A DNA stretch of 64,000 nt. It comes from a bacterium. GTDB taxonomy: Bacteria > Hydrothermota > Tepidihabitantia > Tepidihabitantales > Tepidihabitantaceae. The stretch is from the NCBI GenBank assembly GCA_035505375.1, contig DATJQV010000083.1, forward strand, positions 52,435-116,434. The letters run 5' to 3'. The notes under the pieces were generated by a model that was not told the DNA's origin, did no database searches, and was given only the letters and a program-made list of their open reading frames with translations. The stretch's first letter is position 1. Every line of letters begins with the position of its first letter. A program made the translations under genes and the position numbers. This document shows, in pieces, positions 1 through 6,499 of this stretch.

Positions 1-653
1 CGGATTGCCAGCTCATACTCGCCTTTGGCCAGATAGGCGTACCCACGGCCCGTGTAGGCGCCGGCATAGGTGGAATCCAACCTCAGGGCCCGCGAATAGT
101 CCTCAACAGCCAGGTTGTCCTCGCCCTTGTCATGATAGGCGGCTCCGCGCCTGCCGAAAGAGTAGGCGTCACCCGGATTCAGCTTGAGCGACTGCGAGTA
201 GTCCTGAATCGCCAGATCGTACTCACCATTCTCCAGATAGGCGGCTCCGCGGTCGGTGTAGGCGGTCGAGTCATTCGGGTCCTGCCTGAGTGCCTGGGTG
301 TAGTCCTGGATAGCACGGTCGTCGTCGCCTTCGGCATGATAGACCTTTCCGCGGCTGCGGTGGGCGCGAGTGTCATTTGGATTCAGCTCCAGAACTCGGC
401 TGAAGTCCTGAAGGGCGAGGTCGTACTTGCCTTCGAAGTAGTATGCCCGTCCGCGGCTGAGGTAGGCCTCGGTATCATGCGGGTTGCGTGCGATTGCCTC
501 GCTGAACTGCGGAATCCACTCGTAGTCGCTCGTGTCGAAAGCAGGGGCACCTTGCACTACTGAGCCCGCTGCCGGCTCGGCTCGGACTGCGCGCATGCCG
601 GCAAGAACCATGAGTCCGAGCATCAGACCGCAGTACGGCTTTGCGTTTCTCAC
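1..653 (-). CDS. TPR-repeat protein, secreted, C-terminus beyond window edge
   Basis: The minus strand is open from a GTG at 653 to the window edge, so the protein is cut by the window. The N-terminus reads as a signal peptide (hydrophobic LMLGLMVLAGM, then an RAEPA-like cleavage region). It is followed by tandem 34-residue TPR units such as A-Y-L-S-R-G-R-A-Y-Y-F-E-G-K-Y-D-L-A and AYTDRGAAYLENGEYDLAI. At least five units are visible, with the usual G/A/Y pattern. TPR arrays mediate protein-protein contacts, here probably in the periplasm. The GTG lies 21 bp after the stop of a truncated antitoxin ORF and probably shares its promoter. An internal ATG ten codons later is an alternative start. 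The binding partner cannot be told. Confidence 0.8.
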   Translation of the reverse strand, partial: MRNAKPYCGLMLGLMVLAGMRAVRAEPAAGSVVQGAPAFDTSDYEWIPQFSEAIARNPHDTEAYLSRGRAYYFEGKYDLALQDFSRVLELNPNDTRAHRSRGKVYHAEGDDDRAIQDYTQALRQDPNDSTAYTDRGAAYLENGEYDLAIQDYSQSLKLNPGDAYSFGRRGAAYHDKGEDNLAVEDYSRALRLDSTYAGAYTGRGYAYLAKGEYELAI

Positions 654-674
654 GTCAGAAGTTGAGGCTGAGGC

Positions 675-785
675 CTACTCCTGCACGGCCCGGCTGCGAT
701 TCGGGAATCTCCGGCTCTTGACCAGCCGGTCCAGACGGACCAGCAGGTCACGCTCAATCGTGACGGCGACTTTCGCTGTACTCAC
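675..785 (-). pseudogene. Truncated ribbon-helix-helix (CopG-type) antitoxin
   Basis: From a GTG at 785 the minus strand encodes 36 residues, [15 protein letters not shown] followed by [21 protein letters not shown], and then stops at TAG (677-675). This matches the DNA-binding N-terminus of CopG/ParD-like antitoxins: a beta strand, two helices, and the typical '[11 protein letters not shown]' turn. The C-terminal toxin-binding half is missing, and nothing like it appears after the stop in any frame. No toxin gene follows; a TPR gene starts 21 bp later. A good promoter sits upstream (807-835), so the short peptide may still be made. I read it as a relic of a toxin-antitoxin operon. A short autonomous repressor is the alternative. 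Confidence 0.6.
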
Positions 786-1097
786 GCTGTTCTCTTTTAG
801 TACGACATGTTATGATACCGCGCCTGCCGGGTCAACGTAGCGCATCTGCCTGCGACGAGGGGGTGATCGAGGGATCAGACATGGTTCCTCCTCATGAGGC
901 TTGGTTAATGCTCTATGACGCTGCGTTCGGGGGAGTCAACAAGTTCATTCTTACGTCGGTCCACTTACGCGCGGCCACGCGGGCAAGCGAGGGGCCGCGC
1001 CTTGCGGGCGCTGCCCTCTTCTCGCCAGCTCATTCTGGCTGCCGGAATGGGTCCGGTAACGGCGAAGTTCGTGCGCAGGGCCCGACGGCTGCTGCGC
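786..1097. other. Intergenic region between divergent transcripts
   Basis: This gap holds the leftward promoter at 807-835 and leads into the rightward promoter at 1098-1126. Open frames crossing it have no ribosome site and no recognisable protein. I see no RNA gene in it. Confidence 0.5.
807..835 (-). promoter_or_regulatory. Sigma70-type promoter for the antitoxin relic/TPR transcript
   Basis: On the minus strand, TTGACC (835-830) is followed after 17 bp by TAACAT (812-807). The first downstream start codon is the GTG at 785. Confidence 0.55.
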
Positions 1098-1126
1098 TTG
1101 ACGAGTTATGGGCATATGCCTATAAT
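1098..1126 (+). promoter_or_regulatory. Promoter with a palindromic operator inside the spacer (DUF134 operon)
   Basis: TTGACG (1098-1103), a 17-bp spacer and a perfect TATAAT (1121-1126) precede the ATG at 1144. The spacer contains the palindrome TTATGGGCATATGCCTATAA (1106-1125; one mismatched pair, core GGCATATGCC). It overlaps the -10 box, where a bound protein would block RNA polymerase. The first gene of the operon encodes a helix-turn-helix protein, so autoregulation is a reasonable inference. Confidence 0.75.
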
Positions 1127-1143
1127 AGATCAGTACCCAATTC

Positions 1144-1503
1144 ATGCCACGTCCCACGTACTGTCGGAAAGTAGCCGGCAAGCCCGGTGCCTGCGTGTTC
1201 AAGCCCGCCGGGGTGCCCGCGTGCCGGCTCAAATGGCTGAACCTGACGCTGGACGAGTTCGAGGCCGTGCGCCTGGCCGACCTGGATGGTCTGCACCAGG
1301 AAGAGGCGGCGGCCAGGATGAAGATCTCCCGCCAGACTTTCGGGCGCATCGTCGAGAACGCGCGCCACAAGGTCGCGCAGGCGCTCAGTTCGGGCATGGC
1401 ACTGAGCATCGACGGCGGCGTGGTCTGCACTCCCGCGGACCGGTGCCGCAAGTGCGACCGGAGGAAACGGGGAATGGGCTGCCACCTGAGAGAGAAAGCA
1501 TGA
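1144..1503 (+). CDS. DUF134/UPF0251 predicted DNA-binding regulator
   Basis: This 119-residue protein matches the UPF0251 (DUF134) family. It has the N-terminal MPRPTYCRKV, the FKPAGVP motif, and a sigma-like helix-turn-helix around residues 37-75 (LTLDEFEAVRLADLDGLHQE, then ISRQTFGRIVENARHKVA). The C-terminal cysteine cluster C-T-P-A-D-R-C-R-K-C-D-R-R-K-R-G-M-G-C suggests a metal or Fe-S site. The family often sits beside NifX-like and Mrp genes, as here. It heads the operon: its stop overlaps the next start (ATGA at 1500-1503). No Shine-Dalgarno sequence precedes the ATG; the leader would be about 11 nt. A palindrome in its promoter spacer is the likely operator. The regulated signal is unknown, but metal or cluster status is likely. 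Confidence 0.9.
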   Translation: MPRPTYCRKVAGKPGACVFKPAGVPACRLKWLNLTLDEFEAVRLADLDGLHQEEAAARMKISRQTFGRIVENARHKVAQALSSGMALSIDGGVVCTPADRCRKCDRRKRGMGCHLREKA

Positions 1504-2753
1504 CGAACGCAAGTAAGCAGAGTTTCAGCACCCGGCTCATTCACGCCGGGGTTTCCGAGGACGAGCACGGCAGCGTCGTGCCGCCTATCTATCAGACATC
1601 GACATTCGCTTTCCGGAGCGCCGAACAGGGCGCGCGCCGCTTCTCCGGTGAGTCAGCCGGCTACATCTACACGCGGCTCGGCAATCCTACCGTGCGGGCC
1701 TTCGAAGATGCCATTGCCGCGCTGGAAGTCGGCGTCGGTGCGGTCGCGACCAGTTCCGGGATGGCTGCGGTCACAACCGCTCTCCTGGCGTTGCTTCGAT
1801 CTGGAGACCATGTGGTCAGCACCGCTTCGGTATATGGTCCGTCCCGTGTGTTAATGGAGGAGCACCTGTCCCGATTCGGCCTCGAATCGGCGTTCGTCGA
1901 CACCTCGGATATCGGCGTGGTCAGAAGCGCGCTCCGACCGGAGACGAGGGTGATCTACGTCGAGACGCCCTCGAACCCGATGATGCAGGTCACCGATTTG
2001 CGGGCCGTGGCAGCGCTGGCGCACGCCAACGATGCGTCGCTTGTTGTCGACAGCACTTTCGCGTCCCCGTATCTCCAGCGGCCGCTCGAACTCGGTGCCG
2101 ACGTCGTCCTTCACTCGGTAACGAAGTTCATCAACGGTCATGCCGACGTCGTTGGCGGAGTCCTGGCTGCGCGCGACCCCGGTCTGGTCGCATCTCTCCG
2201 CAAGACGATGACGCTCACGGGCTGCTGCATGGACCCGCACCAGGCGTTCCTGGCGCATCGCGGTCTCAAGACGCTGGCGCTGCGCATCGAGCGGGCGCAG
2301 TCGAACGCTTTCGACATCGCCCGCTGGCTGGAAGGGCGTCCTGAGGTTGCCTGGGTCCGTTACCTTGGGCTTGTCAGCCACCCGCAGCACGACCTTGTCC
2401 GCCGCCAGATGAAAGGTCCCGGGACGATGATCAGCTTCGAGTTGCGCGGCGGCATCGAGGCGGGCCGGCGGCTGATGAACCGTGTGAAACTCGCGACCTT
2501 GGCCGTGTCGCTCGGCGGTGTGGAGACGCTCATCGAGCACCCGGCTTCGATGACCCACGCCTGCGTGCCCGAGGAAGATCGGCGCGCCGCGGGCATCAGC
2601 GACGGACTGGTTCGCTACTCAGTCGGAATCGAGGACGTCCGCGACCTCATCGCCGACCTCGAGCAGGCTCTAGTCGGTTCGGAGCCGCGCTCGTTGCCGC
2701 ATCATCAAGAAACCGAACCCGCAATAGTTACCACTGACCTGGCTAAGGAGTGA
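1500..2753 (+). CDS. PLP-dependent trans-sulfuration enzyme (cystathionine/methionine gamma-lyase family)
   Basis: The 417-residue protein belongs to the Cys/Met metabolism PLP family. It has the N-terminal FSTRLIHAG, PPIYQTSTF, the YIYTRLGNPT motif and the PLP lysine in HSVTKFINGHADVVGG. Enzymes of this group eliminate from cystathionine, methionine, homocysteine or cysteine, or use O-acylhomoserine. The loop reads YGPSRVL, without the Cys that marks classical methionine gamma-lyase, so the exact reaction stays open. A longer upstream extension in the same frame is rejected because it overlaps the DUF134 gene. The ATG at 1500 gives a 4-bp overlap with it. Since the next genes are NifX-like and Mrp Fe-S proteins, I infer a role in sulfide supply, with moderate confidence. 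Confidence 0.88.
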   Translation: MTNASKQSFSTRLIHAGVSEDEHGSVVPPIYQTSTFAFRSAEQGARRFSGESAGYIYTRLGNPTVRAFEDAIAALEVGVGAVATSSGMAAVTTALLALLRSGDHVVSTASVYGPSRVLMEEHLSRFGLESAFVDTSDIGVVRSALRPETRVIYVETPSNPMMQVTDLRAVAALAHANDASLVVDSTFASPYLQRPLELGADVVLHSVTKFINGHADVVGGVLAARDPGLVASLRKTMTLTGCCMDPHQAFLAHRGLKTLALRIERAQSNAFDIARWLEGRPEVAWVRYLGLVSHPQHDLVRRQMKGPGTMISFELRGGIEAGRRLMNRVKLATLAVSLGGVETLIEHPASMTHACVPEEDRRAAGISDGLVRYSVGIEDVRDLIADLEQALVGSEPRSLPHHQETEPAIVTTDLAKE

Positions 2754-2758
2754 ATTCA

Positions 2759-3163
2759 ATGCGAATAGCAGTTACCTGCGACAATCCGACGACGGTGGCC
2801 GGCCATCTGGGCCGGGCGCCAATGTTTCTGATTTACGACATAGAGGACGGCAAGCCCGTGCTCAAGGAGCAGAGGATGAGACAGGACGCTGGCCACCACG
2901 AGCACTGCGGCGAATCGCCGCATGGAGCCGGTCATCAACACGGCGAAGGCCACCACGACCACGCAGGCATATTGTCCGTGGTCGGGGACTGCGCTGTGGT
3001 TGTGTCGCGGGGCATGGGGCGACGTATTGCTGTCGACCTTGAGGCCCGGGGTATCCGGCCTGCCGTCATCGACCGCGACCTGCCACCGGCTGAAGCTGCT
3101 GCTTGCGCGGCCGCGGGCCAGTGCTTGAAGCCCGGCGGGTTCTGCGGGTGCGAGCATGCCTGA
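2759..3163 (+). CDS. NifX/NafY-like (dinitrogenase Fe-Mo cofactor family) protein with His-rich loop
   Basis: The start is the ATG at 2759, with AAGGAG at 2745-2750 (8-nt spacing); the GTG at 2750 is too close. The 134-residue protein begins MRIAVTCDN and has the family's GHLGRAPMFLIYDIEDG and ILSVVGDCAVVVSRGMGRR segments, as in MTH1175/orange-protein homologues. Residues about 45-72 form an insertion rich in His, Glu and Gly (HHEHCGESPHGAGHQHGEGH), and the C-terminus carries C-L-K-P-G-G-F-C-G-C. Both suggest metal or cluster binding. It overlaps the Mrp gene by 8 bp. The partner is very probably Mrp, as in related operons. No nitrogenase genes are present, so a nitrogen-fixation role is unlikely. 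Confidence 0.88.
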   Translation: MRIAVTCDNPTTVAGHLGRAPMFLIYDIEDGKPVLKEQRMRQDAGHHEHCGESPHGAGHQHGEGHHDHAGILSVVGDCAVVVSRGMGRRIAVDLEARGIRPAVIDRDLPPAEAAACAAAGQCLKPGGFCGCEHA

Positions 3164-3971
3164 CGCGCCCGAGCAACCGTCGTCGTCGGCCCAGCCGTCG
3201 CCCATCCACAACTCGCTCCTGGTTTTCAGCGGCAAGGGCGGCGTCGGCAAGACGACAGTCGCCGTCAACCTGGCGCTGGGCCTCGCTCTGGAAGGAAAAC
3301 GCGTGGGACTGCTGGATGTGGATATTCACGGCCCGAATGCGGCCCACATGCTCGGCGCCGACGGGCTGGCAGTCACAGTCACTAACGGACGTCTGGTCCC
3401 GCCAACCGGCGCAGGCGGTGTCAAAGTCATGTCGATGGCCTACCTCCTTCCTGACACCGATGCGCCGGTTGTCTGGCGCGGCCCGGTCAAAGGCAACGCC
3501 ATCAGGCAGTTCATCCGAGAGATCGACTGGGGCGAGCTTGACTGGCTCGTGGTCGACTCACCGCCGGGCACGGGCGACGAGCCGCTGTCGGTGGCCCAGC
3601 TCCTGCCGGGTACCTACGGTATCATCGTGACCACGCCTCAGGCAGTGGCCCTGATGGATGCCCGCAAGGCCGTGGCTTTTGCCCGTCTGCTCAAGGTTCG
3701 CCTGCTCGGGATTATCGAGAACATGAGCGGCCTTGTCTGTCCGCATTGCGGTAAGGAGATTGAGTTGTTCCCGGTCGGCGCGGCCGAGAAGCTCGCCCGC
3801 GAACTGCTGGTACCGTTTCTCGGTCGCATCCCGCTCGACCCGCGCATGGTGACCGGCGGCGATACCGGTCGCCCGATCCTGTCTGAGGATGACAAGTCCG
3901 AACCGGCGCGAGCATTCCGTGCCGTCGTCGGTCGCATCCTCGCAGCCGCCGACAAGCCCGGTGTCGCCTGA
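3156..3971 (+). CDS. mrp: Mrp/NBP35-type Fe-S cluster carrier ATPase
   Basis: The 271-residue protein has the deviant Walker A motif SGKGGVGKTTVAVNLA (residues about 25-40), the switch segment GLLDVDIHGPNA, VVDSPPGTGDE, and the cluster-binding C-P-H-C (CPHCGKEIELF, about residue 190). Mrp proteins bind a [4Fe-4S] cluster at the dimer interface and hand it to apo-proteins. The N-terminal DUF59 domain found in some homologues is absent; a short Ser/Pro/Gln-rich tail replaces it. It overlaps the NifX-like gene by 8 bp, so co-translation is likely. It is probably the cluster donor or assembly factor of this operon. Confidence 0.95.
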   Translation: MPDAPEQPSSSAQPSPIHNSLLVFSGKGGVGKTTVAVNLALGLALEGKRVGLLDVDIHGPNAAHMLGADGLAVTVTNGRLVPPTGAGGVKVMSMAYLLPDTDAPVVWRGPVKGNAIRQFIREIDWGELDWLVVDSPPGTGDEPLSVAQLLPGTYGIIVTTPQAVALMDARKAVAFARLLKVRLLGIIENMSGLVCPHCGKEIELFPVGAAEKLARELLVPFLGRIPLDPRMVTGGDTGRPILSEDDKSEPARAFRAVVGRILAAADKPGVA

Positions 3972-3994
3972 CTGCTGCGGCTTGCGTCAGCTCC

Positions 3995-4573
3995 ATGACT
4001 GAGGGTGTTTGCCGGTCAGGGGGGACGGCGGTACTACCAAAGAACGTATTCCTGACCAAAGGAGTAGGCGTCCACCGCGAGAAACTGGCGAGCTTCGAGG
4101 GCGCTTTGCGCAACGCCCGGATAGCGGCCTGCAACCTCGTCCGCGTCTCTTCTATCTTCCCGCCGGGTTGCCGGATACTCCCTCGCGAGAAAGGCTTGAA
4201 GCTGCTGACTCCGGGCCAGGTTACCTTCGTGGTGATGAGCGACAACGCTACCTGCGAGCCGCACCGGCTTCTGTCCGCCTCAGTCGGCATAGCCGTACCC
4301 AAGGACAGCACCAAGTACGGCTACCTTTCCGAGTACCACTCGTTCGGCGAGCGCGAGGAACGCGCGGGCGACTACGCCGAAGATCTGGCCGCGCAGATGC
4401 TGGCCACGACGCTGGGCGTCCAGTTCAACGCTGACACCAGCTACGACCAGCGCAAGGAGATCTGGAAAATATCCAGCCAGATAGTACGCACTCAGAACAT
4501 CACCCAGAGCGCCATCGGCAACAAGAACGGCCTCTGGACGACCGTGGTCGCCGCAGCGGTATTGGTCGGATGA
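3995..4573 (+). CDS. Pyruvoyl-dependent arginine decarboxylase
   Basis: The 192-residue proenzyme matches the PvlArgDC family: V-F-L-T-K-G-V-G-V near the N-terminus, then NLVRVSSIFPPGCRI. The paired serines of VSS (about residues 52-53) are the self-cleavage site that produces the pyruvoyl group. The downstream segments SDNATCEPHRLLSASVGIAV and EYHSFGEREERAGDYAEDLA are also typical. It converts arginine to agmatine, the first step of a polyamine route. No clear ribosome site precedes the ATG at 3995, and the family normally starts near residue 14, so the true start may lie slightly downstream. It overlaps the methyltransferase gene by 4 bp (ATGA). Confidence 0.92.
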   Translation: MTEGVCRSGGTAVLPKNVFLTKGVGVHREKLASFEGALRNARIAACNLVRVSSIFPPGCRILPREKGLKLLTPGQVTFVVMSDNATCEPHRLLSASVGIAVPKDSTKYGYLSEYHSFGEREERAGDYAEDLAAQMLATTLGVQFNADTSYDQRKEIWKISSQIVRTQNITQSAIGNKNGLWTTVVAAAVLVG

Positions 4574-5151
4574 GCTCCTCCGGCACGCATCGACACTTCC
4601 ACATGCACCCGGAGGCTGAGCGCCGGCAGTGGCAGAATCCGGAGAGCGTGCTGGCCCTTGCCGGGTTGAAGCCGACGATGACCTTTGTGGACCTTGGCTG
4701 CGGCAACGGGTTCTTTGCCCTGCCCGCAGCGCGGGCCGTGGGCGCCAAAGGCCGAGTCTATGGCGTTGACGCCAGCCCTGAGTTCATTGAGGAACTGCGC
4801 ACGCGGGCCGAAGCCGAGGGACTAAAGAACTTGACCCTGACGACCGGGCGCGCCGAGGAGACGCTCCCCTGCGAGCAATGCGCCGACATCGTCTTTATGG
4901 GTAATGTCCTGCACGACTTCGATGACCCGGCCCAAGTGCTGGCGAACGCCCGCAAGATGCTCAAGCCCACCGGCGTGCTGGTCAACGTTGACTGGAAGGA
5001 TAAGCCATCACCCATGGGGCCGCCAATGTCAATCCGTTTCTCGGCGGCGCGAGCGTCCGGGTTGATAGAGAATGCCGGTTTCAGTGCCGGAGCGCCGCAG
5101 GACGTCGGGTCGTACCACTACCTGATTCTAGCTCGCCCGCGTAGCGAATAG
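4570..5151 (+). CDS. Class I SAM-dependent methyltransferase
   Basis: This 193-residue protein has the SAM-binding motif I VDLGCGNGFF (about residues 37-46), the acidic motif II VYGVDAS, the post-motif NVLHDFDDP, and LKPTGVLVNVDWKD. The layout is like UbiE/arsenite-methyltransferase-type enzymes. Its substrate cannot be told. The N-terminus is His-rich (THRHFHMHPEAERRQW), as in several small environmental methyltransferases. It is translationally coupled to the arginine decarboxylase gene by an ATGA overlap. It ends 67 bp before the convergent lgt gene. Confidence 0.88.
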   Translation: MSSSGTHRHFHMHPEAERRQWQNPESVLALAGLKPTMTFVDLGCGNGFFALPAARAVGAKGRVYGVDASPEFIEELRTRAEAEGLKNLTLTTGRAEETLPCEQCADIVFMGNVLHDFDDPAQVLANARKMLKPTGVLVNVDWKDKPSPMGPPMSIRFSAARASGLIENAGFSAGAPQDVGSYHYLILARPRSE

Positions 5152-5218
5152 CCGCTCCGGGTTAGCGCGGCAAGCAACTCGACCAGCGACCGCGCTCAGG
5201 GGTGCGGGAGTTTCGGGG

Positions 5219-6016
5219 CTATTTGCTGGCTTCGGTATCGGCCTGCGTCGCACGGGTTGGCCAGCGAAGGATCACGATCAGCAAGACGATGCCGACCACA
5301 GTCATCCCCAGCGCGACAATCTGATTGCCCCAGAGGTTCGTCTTGTTCTCATAGTAACGCACGAAGTCGATGCCGAATCGGAAGAGCGAGTAGACTACTA
5401 GCAAGACTGCAGACAACACGCCCGGCTTCAGGTTCCGCCGTTCAAGCCAGAGCGCGAACAGGAACATCAGAAACCCGGCGGCCGATGAGTAGAGTTGGGT
5501 CGGGTGAATCGGTTGGCCGATGAAGGTCGCACCGGCCGGGGAGTTCGGCGGGAAGACGATTCCCAAGGGGCTGCACGTGGGCGAGCCGAAGCAGCAGCCG
5601 TTCAGGAAGCAACCGATGCGAGTGAACCCTTCGCCTAGCACTATTGCCGGCGAGACCGCGTCCATCATCCGGCGTACCGGCAGCCTTCTGAGCCAGATGA
5701 ACAGCACGCCCGCGACAATGCCGCCCAAGAACCCGCCGTAGAACATCAGGCCGCCGAGCCCGCCCCGCCAGAACGCGATGATCTTGATGAGGTCGTGGCT
5801 GAACTCCTGCCAGTGGAACGCGACGTAGAAGAGCCGTGAGCCAAGCACGACCGCGAGCAGCACCCAGAGCGCAAGGTCGGATACCTTTCTGGGTTCGACG
5901 CCGAACTTCTTCGCCCGGCGTTCGACTACGCCGATGCCGACCACGAATGAGATGAACAGCATCACCCCGTACGAGTAGATGTGCAGGCCGCCTATCCTGA
6001 GCAGGATTGGGAACAC
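5219..6016 (-). CDS. lgt: Prolipoprotein diacylglyceryl transferase
   Basis: The protein has about seven membrane segments and the Lgt signature: the essential loop EGFTRIGCFLNGCCFGSPT, preceded by the H-x-Y element IYSYGVMLF. PIHPTQLYSS near the middle is also diagnostic. It transfers diacylglycerol to the lipobox cysteine of prolipoproteins, consistent with four lipoprotein genes further right. The start is uncertain. TTG at 6019 gives one extra residue, but GTG at 6016 lies exactly 6 nt past a TAGTAT -10 box, matching the leaderless spacing seen for other genes here. I therefore chose GTG (265 residues). Confidence 0.95.
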   Translation of the reverse strand: MFPILLRIGGLHIYSYGVMLFISFVVGIGVVERRAKKFGVEPRKVSDLALWVLLAVVLGSRLFYVAFHWQEFSHDLIKIIAFWRGGLGGLMFYGGFLGGIVAGVLFIWLRRLPVRRMMDAVSPAIVLGEGFTRIGCFLNGCCFGSPTCSPLGIVFPPNSPAGATFIGQPIHPTQLYSSAAGFLMFLFALWLERRNLKPGVLSAVLLVVYSLFRFGIDFVRYYENKTNLWGNQIVALGMTVVGIVLLIVILRWPTRATQADTEASK

Positions 6017-6022
6017 CAAACC

Positions 6023-6050
6023 ATACTAGGCTTCGGGCCGAGCCAGTCAA
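6023..6050 (-). promoter_or_regulatory. lgt promoter, leaderless
   Basis: On the minus strand, TTGACT (6050-6045), 16 bp, then TAGTAT (6028-6023). The GTG start at 6016 lies where transcription should begin. Confidence 0.7.
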
Positions 6051-6305
6051 CAAAGTTCTCCCCGAGATAGACAAGCGCTGTCTGAGTGATGGCCTTCGGG
6101 CGAATCCGGTGCGGTGTGCCGCCGGCTGTCGTCGTCTTCTTCAACCGTACGAACCTCGTCCTCGTCCGGGCCGGAAGCTGTCAGCCGAGGGGCGTCTGCG
6201 TTGGATCGGCAGAAACCGTCCAACGTTGACCTCTGAGGTCCCTGTCCGTCAGTACACCGTCTGCTGGCGCTGCCTTCTGTCTCATATTGTGGTGTCATGC
6301 TGTGG

Positions 6306-6334
6306 TTGACAACTCAGGGTCGTCAGGTCATAAT
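6306..6334 (+). promoter_or_regulatory. Promoter upstream of the first beta-propeller gene
   Basis: TTGACA (6306-6311), 17 bp, CATAAT (6329-6334). The leader to the start at 6500 would be about 160 nt. The rest of the 6051-6499 gap shows no gene that I can support. Confidence 0.6.
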
Positions 6335-6499
6335 GGACTCCGTAGCGCCAGATAGGCGGCGGCGCAGGTCGCCAACCACATAGTGGCGCTGAGTGGTCGT
6401 CAAGGTGATGACAGCGCGGAGGCACGCGTGAAGTGTTGTGCTTGGGATCGCTATTGGGCCTGTAATCCAACAAGCTCTTTCCAAAATCGGGCCGTGAGG

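Noticed and set aside
915..1499. Long in-frame extension of the gamma-lyase
   Set aside because: Overlaps the DUF134 gene completely; the ATG at 1500 fits the family start.
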